A program made the position numbers and the translations under genes. The notes beneath the pieces are model-generated. The model was not told the DNA's origin and did no database searches. It was given only the letters and a program-made list of their open reading frames with translations. From NCBI GenBank assembly GCA_028753945.1, contig JAPNXP010000002.1, positions 1,550,001-1,614,000 on the forward strand: a DNA stretch of 64,000 bases, in the 5' to 3' direction. This document shows positions 34,068 to 45,834 of this stretch, piece by piece (position 1 is the stretch's first letter; each line of letters begins with the position of its first letter). This DNA comes from Hexactinellida sp. DTS-2022 (Eukaryota; Porifera; Hexactinellida).

Positions 34068-34197
34068 CACACGCACACACGCACACACACACACACACGC
34101 AGATCAATGTCCTCATATCCGGGTTTTTGTCCTCACATCTATAGATACGAGGACAAGTTTTTGCGATATGAGGACATCCTCCTGCACACACACACAC
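34068..34197. repeat. (CA)n microsatellites around a GTCCTC inverted repeat
   Basis: Two CA-rich tracts (34068-34098 and 34184-34197) flank a segment in which TGTCCTCATATC occurs inverted around 34145. Intronic. Confidence 0.7.
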
Positions 34198-34268
34198 AAT
34201 CAATTTTGATAAATCGAATTTTCAAGTGATAAAATTTGTAAACTAATAAATTCCACCTTATCTTGTAG

Positions 34269-34502
34269 CCACAATTTACAACAGAGACCATGAAAACTTT
34301 CAAGGAAGTGCTTATAAAGATGGGAGAGTTATAGCTATTAAGACTCACTTCATTTATAATGAGTTTAATTCTGTTCACCCTTCTATGCTGGACTACGGGA
34401 AGGCTATCATCTTGTTAAGACACCCGAGAGATTCTATCATCGCGGAAGTGAACAGGGAATTTTCTGATAATCCACTGGGATTTATGGAAAAATCTTGGAA
34501 TG
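34269..34502 (+). CDS. WSCD-like sulfotransferase, exon 2
   Basis: Acceptor atcttgtag|CC and donor AAT-G|gttagt, both phase 1. The 78 codons include V-I-A-I-K-T-H-F and L-L-R-H-P-R-D-S-I-I, the 3'-phosphate-binding strand and helix of PAPS enzymes. The next exon is 14.4 kb away. Confidence 0.85.
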
Positions 34503-34587
34503 GTTAGTAACTTAGTAGTATTATATTAGGGGTGCCTGCACATGCCAGAATTTATAGTTCTGATTTTGTCAGAATAATCAGTTCTGC

Positions 34588-35370
34588 CATGGCCTACTAT
34601 AATACGGCTATACATGCTGCCGAATCATAGTAGAAAATAAGAGTCCAGTTCTGTAATTTAATTCTAAGCTAAACTATGCTTCCTATTGGCATAATTTACA
34701 TTGTGTATGGGGTAATCAACCATTGCGAGTCCAATGGAATCACTTTTGAGATTCTGAGATTTGTGGTTAAGCTGTTTAGGCACCATTTAACGATGACATC
34801 ACAAATATACAATATATACAATTCGAGTCTAAAGAACTACGAGAAAATGAAAATAATTTGCTAATATACTTAGTATACATTTTCCGAATATATAATGAGA
34901 ATGAATATATATAAACCAGCAATTATATACATTTTATGGACGAAAATAGTAAGTTGTAATTCGGATAATACTTGTATTTTAGCATGTGGTTGCTTTAGAA
35001 TTTTAAAATTTTTAGAATGTCGCCATTTTGTGATTTAGTAGCCTTTGGGGTATGAAATAAATTCCTATTTTAGTATTCGTGTTATAAAATTATTAGAAAG
35101 TAAGAAGAAAATTAAATTTATGATATTTGAATTTTTTTAAATTTACCATAAATTGTTACCGTCATCGTTAAATGGTGCCTAAACAGCTTAACCACAAATC
35201 TCAGAATCTCAAAAGTGATTCCATTGGACTCGCAATGGTTGATTACCCCATACACAATGTAAATTATGCCAATAGGAAGCATAGTTTAGCTTAGAATTAA
35301 ATTACAAAACTGGACTCTTATTTTCTACTATGATTCGGCAGCATGTATAGCCGTATTATAGTAGGCCATG
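34588..35370. mobile_element. Long-TIR MITE D, copy 2 (7-bp duplication)
   Basis: Same ends as copy 1 (CATGGCCTACTATAA and its complement). 7-bp duplication GTTCTGC (34581-34587 and 35371-35377). Almost identical to 15126-15913 with the unique core flipped, implying recent movement. It was inserted into a minisatellite. Confidence 0.9.
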
Positions 35371-35545
35371 GTTCTGCACATATCAGAATGGGATTTATGG
35401 AGTTCTGCACTTGTCTGAATGGAATTTCTAGAGTTTTGCACATGTCAGAATGGGATTTCTAGAGTTTTGCACATGTCTGAATGGGAGTTCTAGAGTTCTG
35501 CACATGTCAGAATGGGATTTCTAGGGTTCTGCCCATGTCGGAAGC
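35371..35545. repeat. Minisatellite, about 34-bp unit
   Basis: Five or so units of GTTCTGCACATGTCAGAATG plus GGATTTCTAGA. Related words occur at 34530-34587 and, inverted, at 44140-44200 and 44620-44700. Confidence 0.8.
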
Positions 35546-35634
35546 TATTTTATTATTTGCATAATTATTAAAATCTTTTGATTATAATGTTGATTTAATG
35601 GTGATTTAAATAAGCAAAACATGTTGTATTCTAA

Positions 35635-35815
35635 CGCCAAAATTGGTCCGGCCGGACTAGTTTTGGTCGCCAAATGTGGTCCCCATTAGCTAAATGTGAT
35701 TCCCGCGGAACTAGTTTTGACAGCCAAAACTGGTCCGGCAGCACCAATTTTAGACATCCAAAACTGGTCCGGGGGGACCAAATTTGGCCTGCCTAAAATG
35801 TGGAAAGAATTTGGT
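35635..35815. repeat. GGTCCGG/CCAAAACTGG repeats
   Basis: Repeated CCAAAACTGGTCCGG-type words, also seen at 42040-42115. MITE-like but ends are unclear. Confidence 0.5.
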
Positions 35816-35933
35816 CTAGGTGACTATTATTTAATGAATTATTTGTGATATAAGATATTACTGGAATAAATATTGGTTTTCATGAATATATAGTTATAAG
35901 TTATACAAAGTTTATAATGGTTGTACAAGCTTG

Positions 35934-36840
35934 TTATTCTGCACATGTATTGCAGTACCAAGTAGACTCCAGGACAAGTGGATTTACATTTGCATAATAA
36001 ATTATACCATTCTCTGCAATTTTTGCACTACCATTCCTAAGATGGCAGTTCTGGCATATGACAATCACAGAAAACCTTGATGATTGCTGTCGATTTGATC
36101 CGCGTCGACTGTCGTTAGTCTTGAATACAGGAAACATATCAAATGTGCCTTTTTCTAAGCATTTGATGAGGTCTTCTCTTTGCACCCTGTTCTAATATGT
36201 AATTCCCTGGTTGTTCCCCGGGACAAAGGTTTATCGCGTACGCGGTAGCAAATATACCACAGTCATTATGCCCTGACTGCATTGAACATCTACATATTTC
36301 ATCTCTATTTCAGGCATTCAAGTGGCTAGTAGTGCAGCTATCTGCTGTTTCACCGCTACGTGAGGAGGACAGAACACGCTGTCATATATAAACACATTGG
36401 GATGCACTGTTCCTATAGTACTGATAGTTAACCAGTGATTAATGGCATTAATAATCTGGAGAAGTCTTCTGTTTCTATGTTGAAAACGAAGATATTACCC
36501 AGTTGACAGTCCTGTAAGCCAGGAACTCCAAATTGTTTTTAGGGTAGTCTGCGCTGCATTAATGATACTACAATTGGGCCAAGCTGTTGAGCTCTCAATA
36601 ATTTCACGGTCCTTAATAGTCATCTTAAAACAGCCGTTATCTATCCAAATAGGCTCCTCATGTTGTATAGGTGAGTGTATCAGGGCATCAACATCAATTA
36701 CGTCATTTGTTTTGGTGGCCAGTTTATCATCTTTTCGATTGAATTTTCTCCACTTAACCATCAAGGTCTTAGCTTTATCATTCACAACCAAGTTGATGAT
36801 ATTTTGCTTTTTAATCTTTGGTGAACTACATCTCACTGAT
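35934..36840 (-). pseudogene. Transposon-borne Ulp1 (C48) protease remnant
   Basis: On the minus strand: D-R-E-I-I-E-S-S...I-I-N-A-A-Q-T-T-L-K (36640-36520), then, after frame changes and a stop, N-H-W-L-T-I-S (catalytic His), I-Y-D-S-V-F (Asp), H-N-D-C-G-I-F-A-T-A (Cys), ending with a Cys-x2-Cys pair repeated (C-Q-N-C ... C-N-T-C) at 35934-36080. This is the order of a Ulp1-type SUMO protease. It lies directly downstream of a Gypsy-like integrase on the same strand, the arrangement reported for Ginger1 transposons. Broken by frameshifts. Confidence 0.65.
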
Positions 36841-36939
36841 TGTGATGATGATTGACAGGATCTTTGGGCAGGTCAATTGTTTCATAGCAAATAGATTATG
36901 TGGAACAGTTCGTTGATAAACAGATCCTTGAAGGTGATA

Positions 36940-38407
36940 GGGTGCGACTTGGTGATATATAATATAAGGCTTCAGATGACTCCCATTTATGCGACTCACA
37001 GTGCAGTCAGGATTACACACAAGTGAAGTGAGTACAACCCTTTTCCCAAATGATTGACAACTGTATAAGGACCAGAAATGGGGTCAAGCCCTTTTGAAAG
37101 GGCTTAACCCCATGTCTGAAAGGACCCAACCATTTAATATCCAATTTTCCTCCCTTACGCTTCTTTCGTTTAAGGCCTTCACAAGTACTTCTGCACCACA
37201 ATGATATGCATAATATTTGGCATGTTTTCGATCATACTGTTCTTTTTGATTTACCTGATCCCTATCGAAATTTGTTTTTGCTTCTTCAAGGATATTGAGT
37301 TGGCTGTCTATTGCCTGGTCAGTAGTGTCTGTTATACAATCTGGCGCATTGTCAAAATTACTCAGAATTTCTTCTGCGGTTTTCAGAGACATCTCAACGT
37401 CTATTGGAAGAAGCGCTTTTCGACCAAACATTAATTCGAAAGTAGTGAAATGTGTTGTTTCATGATTTGATGTATTATAGGCAAATACGCACGTATCTAG
37501 ATAACTATCCCATAACATTTTTTCTCTTCTACAAATTTCACTAGCATTACTTGTAGGGTCTGATTCCATCTCTTATCCAAACCGTTTGCCTAAGAGATAA
37601 TAGAAAATTAATGTTCATTAAAAGTACAGGTTATCCGTTCCAAATAAATATGAACATACAGGCAACGATTTGATTTCTTAGTAGGTAAAAGCTGAAAAAC
37701 AATTATCACAAAAACAAACTTGAGGATGGTATGGAGTGGTGAGACGATGATTAACGTTTAATCTCTTCATAAGTACATTATTAAGTTCATTCACGAACTC
37801 ACCGCCTTGATCAGTAGTGAGCACCTGGGACAATCCCATTCTCATGAATATCTACATGAAAAACAGTCGTATAAAGGTAATTTCGAATTGGTATGGTCAA
37901 TCATGCAATCTGGTCAAGTAGAAAATAAAAGTAATATTTAGTTTAACTGCTAACCTTTAATAGGATCTCACCGACGGTACTGCTCCACTGATTAGGCGCA
38001 GGAACTGCTTCCACTAGTGAAATATATATACTGTTGTTATTGCATGAAGAAGGCAAGGGTCCAACGAAGTCCACCCCAACATGATACCAAGGAAACTTTA
38101 CTGGTTATTATTAGGGTGTAGCTCTGGCCTAGTAATACTCGTTTACGGCTCATCTTTTGACATGTATCACAATGTAAGATCTGTTAGATTATAGTTGTAA
38201 ATTTACTCGTCCAAAAGACTATACACAGAATAAACTTATACTCAGCATGTCCTCCACATCATTTACCATGCCACTCCACATGAATCGCTCACTGATACGA
38301 GCCAAAGTACGCTTGAGGCACTGATGTCCAGACGTTGAATCGTGATGGCAAGCATGCATAATTTTCTGTTGTTCCGTAGGGCTCCTGACAAACCGATGGT
38401 CAACCAT
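36940..38407 (-). pseudogene. Gypsy-type integrase remnant (Ginger1-like)
   Basis: Reading on the minus strand: H2C2 zinc-binding region (A-C-H-H-D...G-H-Q-C-L-K-R-T-L at 38400-38220); catalytic core with D-F-V-G-P-L-P (about 38070) and T-T-D-Q-G-G-E-F-V-N (about 37820), between which there is a GT-AG-like gap; F-A-Y-N-T-S-N-H-E-T-T (about 37480) and F-E-L-M-F-G-R-K; K-E-Q-Y-D-R-K-H; then K-W-L-G-P-F and N-G-S-H-L-K-P-Y, the GPY/F module. Where the catalytic Glu is expected (G-L-x-E-R) it reads G-L-D-K-R-W-N, so Glu appears replaced. A frameshift lies near 37530, and a hairpin of about 35 bp (37078-37112) interrupts the GPF segment. No reverse transcriptase is present, which argues against a Gypsy retrotransposon. 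Confidence 0.7.
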
Positions 38408-38409
38408 TT

Positions 38410-38744
38410 TTGTAAGAAGAAAATCATACAGCTGAAAGCTCCGGGGTTTCAGAAGAAAGATTATTGATATTTCCGTTCATTTACATATTCCAAAAATTTT
38501 GTATTTTCTATTTCCAGTCCTTTAGACATCCCATAAAGAATGGGACAACACTGATAAGTTGGTTACAAAATCATTGCTTCTTCCCCTTGGAATAAATGAT
38601 TCTGAAACCCTGTTGCTGATAATGGCAACTTCAAGCATTTCAATTAGCAATAACTGAAACTAAAATGCTTACTTCCTTCCTCTTCTTTATTAATAAAATA
38701 AAGCCACTAAATCTGCCTCAGACATAGGGTAAGTGTAGTGCCCT
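38410..38744. other. Intronic, no feature recognised
   Basis: AT-rich sequence between the integrase remnant and element W. Confidence 0.35.
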
Positions 38745-39741
38745 CAAAAAATAAAATCCAAAGTTGCAGCCTATGCCGATGCATTTCCCTTTGGAGGTAG
38801 TACATTTGGTGGTTGGGTAACTACTGCACAAAGCATCGTAATATGTGGTGTGCGTTGGTTCCCTGTTATTTTCTTAGCTGGGAATCCTTTTACAGCTCTA
38901 CCTCTTGTTCTTGATGTGTAGAGTCCAAACCCGCACTCATCAACATAACAAAAACGAGCACCCATCTCATGCTGGGACATCAAACATGTTGCGTGTTCCC
39001 TTCTTGATGCCTTCAGTTCGTCGCAATTCCTATTTATTGGAATTTGTTCCAATTTTTTCATTGTAATTAATTTCCCTTCAAGACATCTGGCTATCGTGCT
39101 CACTGAAACCTATACTCCTTTTAAATCCAGTTGTTCTTTCAATTCGTTGAGCGTGATGTCTGGACGGGATTCAACCTTTTCAAGTAAAATGAACATGTGT
39201 ATCATTTAATTTCTTTCCTCTAGAACCACCTCTGTTCTTCACTTGATACTTTCTCAAACTACAAATCCTATATGCAGTATCTACTTTTACACCAAATAGT
39301 TGGGACATTTGCTTGTAGGTCAGGCCTGTTTCGTGGGCATCAATTAATCTCCTGCGCACCTCGTTTGTAATTGTCTTGCCTCCTTTTGGAGCCACACTGT
39401 TACTCCCAAACGATTCTGAGGTTTCCAATGTTGTGTTCATTTTTGAAGAATCAAAGTTTGTATCTTGAAAGTTATTAAGCAAATTATTTGTTTGTGCCTC
39501 ATATTTACCTGCTTATATAAATACACCAACCGTATACCAAAATGAAAAACAACTGTATTCATATTCATTGGATCAATCGGATAATTGGTTGACAGAGTCG
39601 GATAATTGGTTGACCAAATAGGATGATTGGTTGACCCAATGTGATGATTGGTTGACTGAATCGGATAATTGACTGAGAAATACAGTAGTAGTGCCTCCAA
39701 AGGGAAATACTTTCGGAACATGCTGCAATTTTAGATTTTTT
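38745..39741 (-). mobile_element. Tc1/IS630-like element W with broken transposase
   Basis: Inverted ends of AAAATCCAAAGTTGCAG type (left) and CTGCAATTTTAGATTTT (right), with GCATTTCCCTTTGGAGG just inside. The minus-strand ORF 39482-39180 has a helix-turn-helix of IS630/Tc1 type (R-R-L-I-D-A-H-E-T-G-L-T-Y). ORF 39103-38771 has Y-V-D-E-C-G-F-G-L-Y-T-S-R-T-R-G-R-A, the first catalytic Asp region. The rest of the DDE core is deleted, so this is defective. MITEs V1 and V2 are smaller relatives. Confidence 0.7.
39570..39682. repeat. 20-bp tandem repeat
   Basis: About five units of GGATAATTGGTTGAC plus a variable five bases, inside element W. Confidence 0.85.
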
Positions 39742-40152
39742 AGCCATGTCATCATTCGAATTAATATTTTTTTAACATTATCGAAATTTTTTAATTATCT
39801 AACATTGTTTATTTTAGATAGCACAAATTGAATATTTTATAACGAATAAATCGAGCTACCCTCTGAGCTCAATAATGCCTCCTACACATACGAAACAATT
39901 TGGCCATTTAGTTTGAATGTCTATCTTTTATACTTTTTGAGACTAGGCTCGGCTACCATCCACCACTTTCTTCGCGAGAAGGAGAAAAAATTTCTGGAGA
40001 GATGACGACTCATTGAGCCACTTCGGAGGCATACGTCGTCCAAAAATATTCGGATTGAAATTTTACTTCATATTCGGGTAGTTTAGATATGGATGTATAC
40101 TTGCACAGGTACAACCGATCTTTAAACAATTTTCCGAATTCATGGTCCACTT

Positions 40153-41321
40153 CACAGTGGGAATTTAGGTGGAAATAGGATAAAATTATCATTCTCTTGA
40201 AACTTGAATTCGTGCTTACCAGTGAATTCAGAATATCAAATAACCAAGTAATGCATAATTTCATTCTGATCTAAGAAAAATTTTGGTTGTTATGACTATT
40301 CAAAGTATTAGATTTTTGACAATTGGAATTTCTATTTTGCGGTTATAGAAAGTTACTAATGCTTCATTGCATATTTTGAGAACACTGTTCTTCAGAATTA
40401 CTTCTCTTTTGAATATTCTGATATACATGATTTAATTATATATATTATATATCATAATAACATCTCAGTATAAATTGATTATGTGATGTGGCTAACGGAA
40501 AATATACGATTCGGACAATAAATTCTTGCTTAGTCCACCTCCTTCAAGATGATGGGAAATATCGTGTCCAGGTTTATGCGGTTTTTTTTGTGTTTTTAAT
40601 ATAAAGTATACATATTTAACTTCAATATAAACCAAATTCCAGATGCGCAAAACTTTGCCCACAGATATTTTCTTTTATTATTAATTAATTTATTAAGATA
40701 AGTGATTCAAGTACAAATTATACTCCTTCAATTAAAATTATTTTTTATGCATAACAAGGAAGCTTCAGAATTTCTTAACTCGAATCCAGTGAGTTAGGGG
40801 CTACAATGAATTAGAATCTGACTAATATCAAACATTTCGGTGTCAATTTGATGAATTAAAGTTTAGCAGGGAGCTGAACTGTCGGCAAATTAGTGGAAAT
40901 TTACTTTGTACATACTGAGATCTCAACAATACTGTCAAAACTAGGTTCTACTAGCTCTAAAACCTAGGTGATGTAATATTCTTATAAAATAGTTTCTAAA
41001 TGCGCGAAAAGGCGCGACGTAGATTACTTAATAACTTTGAACCATATATATTAGGATTTTTGAAAAAATTATACCTTGTTCAAGAAATATAATCAATAAT
41101 CATGGGTGAACAATAAAAAATTTGTTAACAAACCTAAAGTATAATTTATGATAGAATTAACATAAATTGTCTAGAACTACGTTTAGGTGAATACGTACAT
41201 CATTTTTGATAATTCCATTCAGTTTGCAGCTACCGATAACCTATATGTCAATAATACTTCATTAGAGTCTATATAGCATAGTTTTCCTATTTCCACTTCA
41301 GCCCTGAAAATTCCCACTGTG
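40153..41321. mobile_element. CACAGTG-ended element A, copy 1 (Transib/RAG-like candidate)
   Basis: Both ends are CACAGTGGGAATTT, flanked by the direct 5-bp repeat CACTT (40148-40152 and 41322-41326). The shared block GAAATAGGA sits 12 bp from the heptamer at the left (40172-40180) and 21 bp from it at the right (41285-41293). It is non-coding. The 5-bp TSD and CAC start fit the Transib superfamily, relatives of RAG1. The second copy is 45459-47984. Confidence 0.75.
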
Positions 41322-41536
41322 CACTTTGAGGGGCAATCATCTAATAAGGGGGTATATAACTCTAGTAATAAAAATAAAAATAATGTTTTGTGTCGTGAAT
41401 TTAATAGCATAAAAATTTGATGACTATATTGTGAGTTTAAGGAATATACTATAGTATAGATAATGATTGTCCTATTCAAGTTCGCACTGGGAGGTCTGTT
41501 CTAGCACTTTAGTGCGATCTAACAATAATAATAATA

Positions 41537-42019
41537 CAGTGCAACCTCTATAAGTGGGGTCTCTATAAATGGGGAATTTTTTTACCATATTCGTATATAT
41601 CCATACAAATGAACCTCTATAAGCGGGGAAGTGGGGAATGGGGGACCATAAATTTCAAGGAGTTTTTATCTCCATACAAAACAACCTCCATAAATGGGGG
41701 GAATGGACAAATCCTAACATGATTCTTATAAAATAATACAATATTTCCAATAAATCGACTCAAAAGTTCTACAGAAAAAATATTTTCGATTGATCTACTC
41801 TGATGTTTTTAGAAGAAATCACCTAGTGTAGATCAGCAGTTAACTAAATTGTCATAATATACAAATAAGAACTAGAACGTGCATTAATGTGTGTGTTATA
41901 TGAATATTTTGTATAATATAGCATATATAATGTTTTTCCAATTGAATTTTATAACCGGGGAATGGGGGGCAATTGAAATTTTCCCCGTCCCAGCTCCCCC
42001 ACTTATAGAGGTTCCACTG
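41537..42019. mobile_element. pogo/Tigger-like MITE, 483 bp
   Basis: CAGTGCAACCTCTATAAGTG ... CACTTATAGAGGTTCCACTG, with TA on both sides. Internal repeats of ATAAGTGGGG type. Confidence 0.85.
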
Positions 42020-42149
42020 TACACATAATTGTGCAAAAGTCTAGGCCGGACCTATTTTAGCAAGCTAGGACCATTTATGGCCGGCTAAAATTGGTCCCGG
42101 ACCAATTCTTTCGTGACAGTATTAGTATCATAGCAAAATTAATTAGTAA

Positions 42150-43740
42150 ATTTCTGTAACCTATTGTCTATTCTGTACGGCACACAGGGCACGGCTGATC
42201 TAACTCATAAATCATTTCCTTACACTCTGTACAACAGTTTGCATGCCTACAAGGCATGAAATCCAGGTTGTCATACGTGGTGAAAGGCAAACAAAGCAAA
42301 CATTCCCAGCATGCAGCAGATACTATTTCTTCACTCTCATCTTCAGAATCGTTGGAGGATATACTATCTTCCGCATTGTCTGCACTAATTTTACCAATAT
42401 TATGGCTGCTACCTTGAATACATGCTCATGGGTGAAAGCTCCGTCATGTAAATTTTATTTACATCTACTCCGCTCGTACATCGTTTTCTATATCTACTTT
42501 CTTCTCGGCCTACTTATATCTCTACCAATTTGCAAGCGCCCAACATCATTATCTATATCCCTTACAAGTTACAATATCGTTTAGATTCTTTAGAAGATGC
42601 CATAAATGTCCATATTCTGGGATGTGTATATTTTGAAATATATTTCAGTTTTGAATGGTAGCTCTCGGCTGCATTGTTAGCAGCGAAATTAATCTCATTC
42701 ATGCGGAGTTCAGCGGGTGTAATTTGTCTTATCCAATCATTCTTTAATATTTTTGTAATTTTTCGAGCTTATTTATTCTGCATCGTTTACCGTAGGTAAT
42801 TGGAGACAGCTATAAGTTGGAGTGATGAGAGAACTGGTAGAAAAGGGATGGCCATTAGTTTTGAACGTCAATCTTGAATCCTTGACTGTTTTGTGTTTTC
42901 CTCCTAATACATTGTGTGTAATTGTAGTGGAACCAACACCCATAAATTGTTATTTGGAGATAAACTTCCTTGATTGTATTCCTAGCTGCAGGTTCCCAAT
43001 CTGACATTGAAGCCAGAGGCTTAAATTGAGAGATTTTCACAATGATACTTTCTAAAACCGCTTTATACAGCGCTTGACTTTTCGCAGTCATTAGACAATG
43101 TATTGCAGGTAACGTGTGTCTCCCCACTGCTACAAATATGGTCCATAACTGAGTGAATTGGGTAGGAACTGTGAAAAACGTGCCATAAAATTGTATGTTG
43201 GTCATAACAAAGTGCTCATCTCATTAGAAAAGAAATACACCTGTGTCTACCGGATGGTACCGACATTGGTGGAATTCCCCAAAAGTGGTTGTAGACAACA
43301 TCCCGCAAAATTCAAAAGCGCTAAGCGGAATTTTAGGCTGTAGTATTCTCCTCGCACGATACATGGCTGATTCGCATTCGGTGAATGAAATTTCGCCCTC
43401 ATATGGGTCAGTTCTAGTTACATCATCGAAAATCTTCCTTAGATTTGTTTGAGAATGTTTTGCAATTGTGTTACATTTTGTTTTCAGTTGGTAAACATCA
43501 CTTTTGTATTTTTCTAATCAATGAGTATGAGTGTGCAGAGGGGTGATTAAATTTGTCTCATTATTGAGCTTTCCGGTTCATTTGCAACCACCCCTAAATA
43601 ATACGCACTTAAGTAGATGTACTTTTCGCTAATTTTTGACCCCACATATTTTGTCCGTCTACAGTTGAAAATACTTTTCCCATAAAACTTTGTACTCTTC
43701 CAAAGTGTATTCCATTTGTTGTATGATTTAACTACCAACT
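42150..43740 (-). pseudogene. MULE transposase with C-terminal RING finger
   Basis: Minus-strand order: FLYWCH-like remnant (F-N-C-R-R-T-K at about 43655); T-E-C-E-S-A-M-Y-R-A-R-R region (43380); DDE core with Q-F-T-Q-L-W-T-I-F-V, L-P-A-I-H-C-L-M, M-S-D-W-E-P-A-A-R-N and Y-G-C-W-F-H-Y (43205-42900); then a full C3HC4 RING at about 42350-42170 (C-W-E-C ... P-C-R-H-A-N-C-C-T-E-C ... C-P-V-C-R). In-frame stops and shifts occur throughout. The RING C-terminus suggests ubiquitin-ligase activity in the parent element. It lies in sulfotransferase intron 2. Confidence 0.75.
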
Positions 43741-43924
43741 TCTCAACCTGTTACTATTATACGTATAGACTTAATAATTTGTTGAAGCAACACTGTAGTA
43801 GTATAGATAATGTGATTAATTTACAATAATAACTGGCGTTAGCTCATAATATTATCTTGTAGTGACAAACCCCATTGATTATGAAATTTTGACAAATGTA
43901 AATAATCAATAGAAGAACTCTGAC

Positions 43925-44010
43925 GAAGGTTGAGTTTTGTCCTGTCCAAAACAGTTTTGGACTGACAGTGGACAAACCACGGTTATAACCGGACAATCCT
44001 CAACCTTGAC
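43925..44010. repeat. Small fold-back AAGGTTGAG element
   Basis: AAGGTTGAGTTTTGTCC ... GGACAATCCTCAACCTT with an inner TCCAAAACAGTTTTGGA palindrome. Confidence 0.6.
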
Positions 44011-44139
44011 ATAGTTTGGAAGAAATAATAAACGAGTTTTTAATTTTATTAAACATTCGTATGGCTTATGGAATAATTAAATTAACATTAAGCTTGTATT
44101 CTGAGCTAGGGAGTTAAGAGGGTGTCAGGAGCTAAAATG

Positions 44140-44700
44140 GTAATATTATCAATCTCATTCTGACATGTGCAGTACTCTAGAACTCCCATTCAGACATATG
44201 CAGTACACTTTTTTTTAAAATAAGGAACACCTTTATAAGGAACTCCAGGCTGAGAATTGGCAATAAATTAAGGAACTCTTAAGGAACTGCCCAGCCTGAG
44301 ATTATAAAACCTTAAATAATATACCTATCATAGTATCATTTATTAATTTATCAAGAATAATTCAACATCGTCTATATCTTTCTTTGATATATAATCAATT
44401 GTATCATCTTCAAATACTACTTTAAACTCATCAAGCCTACTGTTAAAATGTTAATAATCAGTTAATTAAGTAATTGAATACGTAGGTACCTTCTTACTAA
44501 GCAAATATTTCGAGCCCAAGAAAATAAGGAACCAATAAGGAACTTTGAGGCTGAAATTGGCAAAAAAATAAAGAACTTCAGCCTGAAGTTTGAATAAGGG
44601 TTCCTTATAAAAAAAAACGTGTACTCAAGAATTCCCATTCTGACATGTGAAGAACTGATTATTCTGACAAAATCAGAAAGTTCTATAAATTCTGAAATGT
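44140..44700. repeat. Inverted-repeat element with nested A-rich MITE
   Basis: Outer arms carry the same GTTCTGCACATG...-type words as the minisatellite at 35371-35545, in inverted orientation. Inside, 44207-44618 has ends T(8)-AAAATAAGGAAC and GTTCCTTAT-A(9), with repeated AAGGAACT words. Confidence 0.55.
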
Positions 44701-45651
44701 GCAACTCCTTTTATAAAGACATTAGTGCATCCTGAAAAAAATATCTAAGATCCCGATCCTATTTTCAATAAGGATCTACGATCCGATCACGATCCTTTGA
44801 TAATTCAATTAGGCAGATATTGACAGTATATAGTAAGTTTGTTCCTATAAGCCAGATTGAATGTCAAAAATATAATATAGGTTTGTAATTTACCGATATT
44901 ATTGTTTTGCCTATTAAGCAAAAATAATTTTGATAATTGTCCTGTATTTATCAAAAAAAGGATCGGGATCATTTTCTATAAATTCTCCGATCAGACCATG
45001 ACATGAATCACATGATCCTAGTTTGTAAACAGAGTGGACCATGGGTCGATGGGTCATGGATCAGATGGGTCAGATGGTTCATGGGTCATATTCTGTTAAT
45101 CTGTATTTATGTTATTATGTTACTGTGACAGAGAGTATTTAGATATTGAAATTGTTTGATGGGTCAATCGGTCACTCGATGGGTCAATGGGTTACTTGCA
45201 GTGGCGTAGCCAGGGGGGGGGGGGCAGCCGGGGCCAGGCGGCTCAGGCCCCGGTTGTCGCACCAATGTTGGGGCCCCACCGGCTCAATATTTCAACCTCG
45301 CGGACCGCGAAGCGACTGAGCAAGCGTAGCACGCTAGTATTTTTTAATATTATAGCTAAAATTACTTAGTAGCTAGGATGCTCTATAACAGTGCTTCTCA
45401 AACTTTTTCATGTCGCGGACCAATAATTTCGTTATCACAATTACACGGACCTCCCGTACACAGTGAGAATTTAAGGGGAAATAGGAAAATTATCATTCTC
45501 TTGAAACTTGAATTCGTGGTTACCACTGAATTCAGAATATCAAATAACCTAGTAATGCATAATTTCATTCTGATTTAAGAAATATTTTGGTTGTTATGAC
45601 TATTCAAAGTATTAGATTTTTAGTGTGCTTCTTCTAGTAAAAAACGTTATA

Positions 45652-45834
45652 CAGGTAAACCTCCCAAAGCGGCACCTCCGAGTAGCGGCAACCTCCGAGA
45701 AGCGGCACAAAATCATTCTCCCGATGGTGCCGCTTTGGGAGTTTTACCTTACGAGCAACCTCCCAAAGCGGCAACCTCCGAGAAGCGGCACAAAATCATT
45801 CTCCCGATGGGTGCCGCTTTGGGAGGTTTACCTG
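45652..45834. mobile_element. TA-flanked MITE B, copy 2
   Basis: CAGGTAAACCTCCCAAAGCG ... CGCTTTGGGAGGTTTACCTG, TA on both sides. G copy 1 shows the uninterrupted site at about 1735-1750. Confidence 0.9.

Noticed and set aside
34000-34209. Cys/Val-rich and His/Thr-rich ORFs
   Set aside because: Produced by CA microsatellites in the sulfotransferase intron.
36940-38407. Integrase as part of a Gypsy LTR retrotransposon
   Set aside because: No reverse transcriptase, RNase H, protease-gag or LTRs nearby, and a Ulp1 protease follows on the same strand.
40153-41321. Element A as a hAT transposon starting CAGTG
   Set aside because: Reading the ends as CAGTG gives no matching 8-bp flanks in either copy, whereas CACAGTG with 5 bp matches 5/5 and 4/5.
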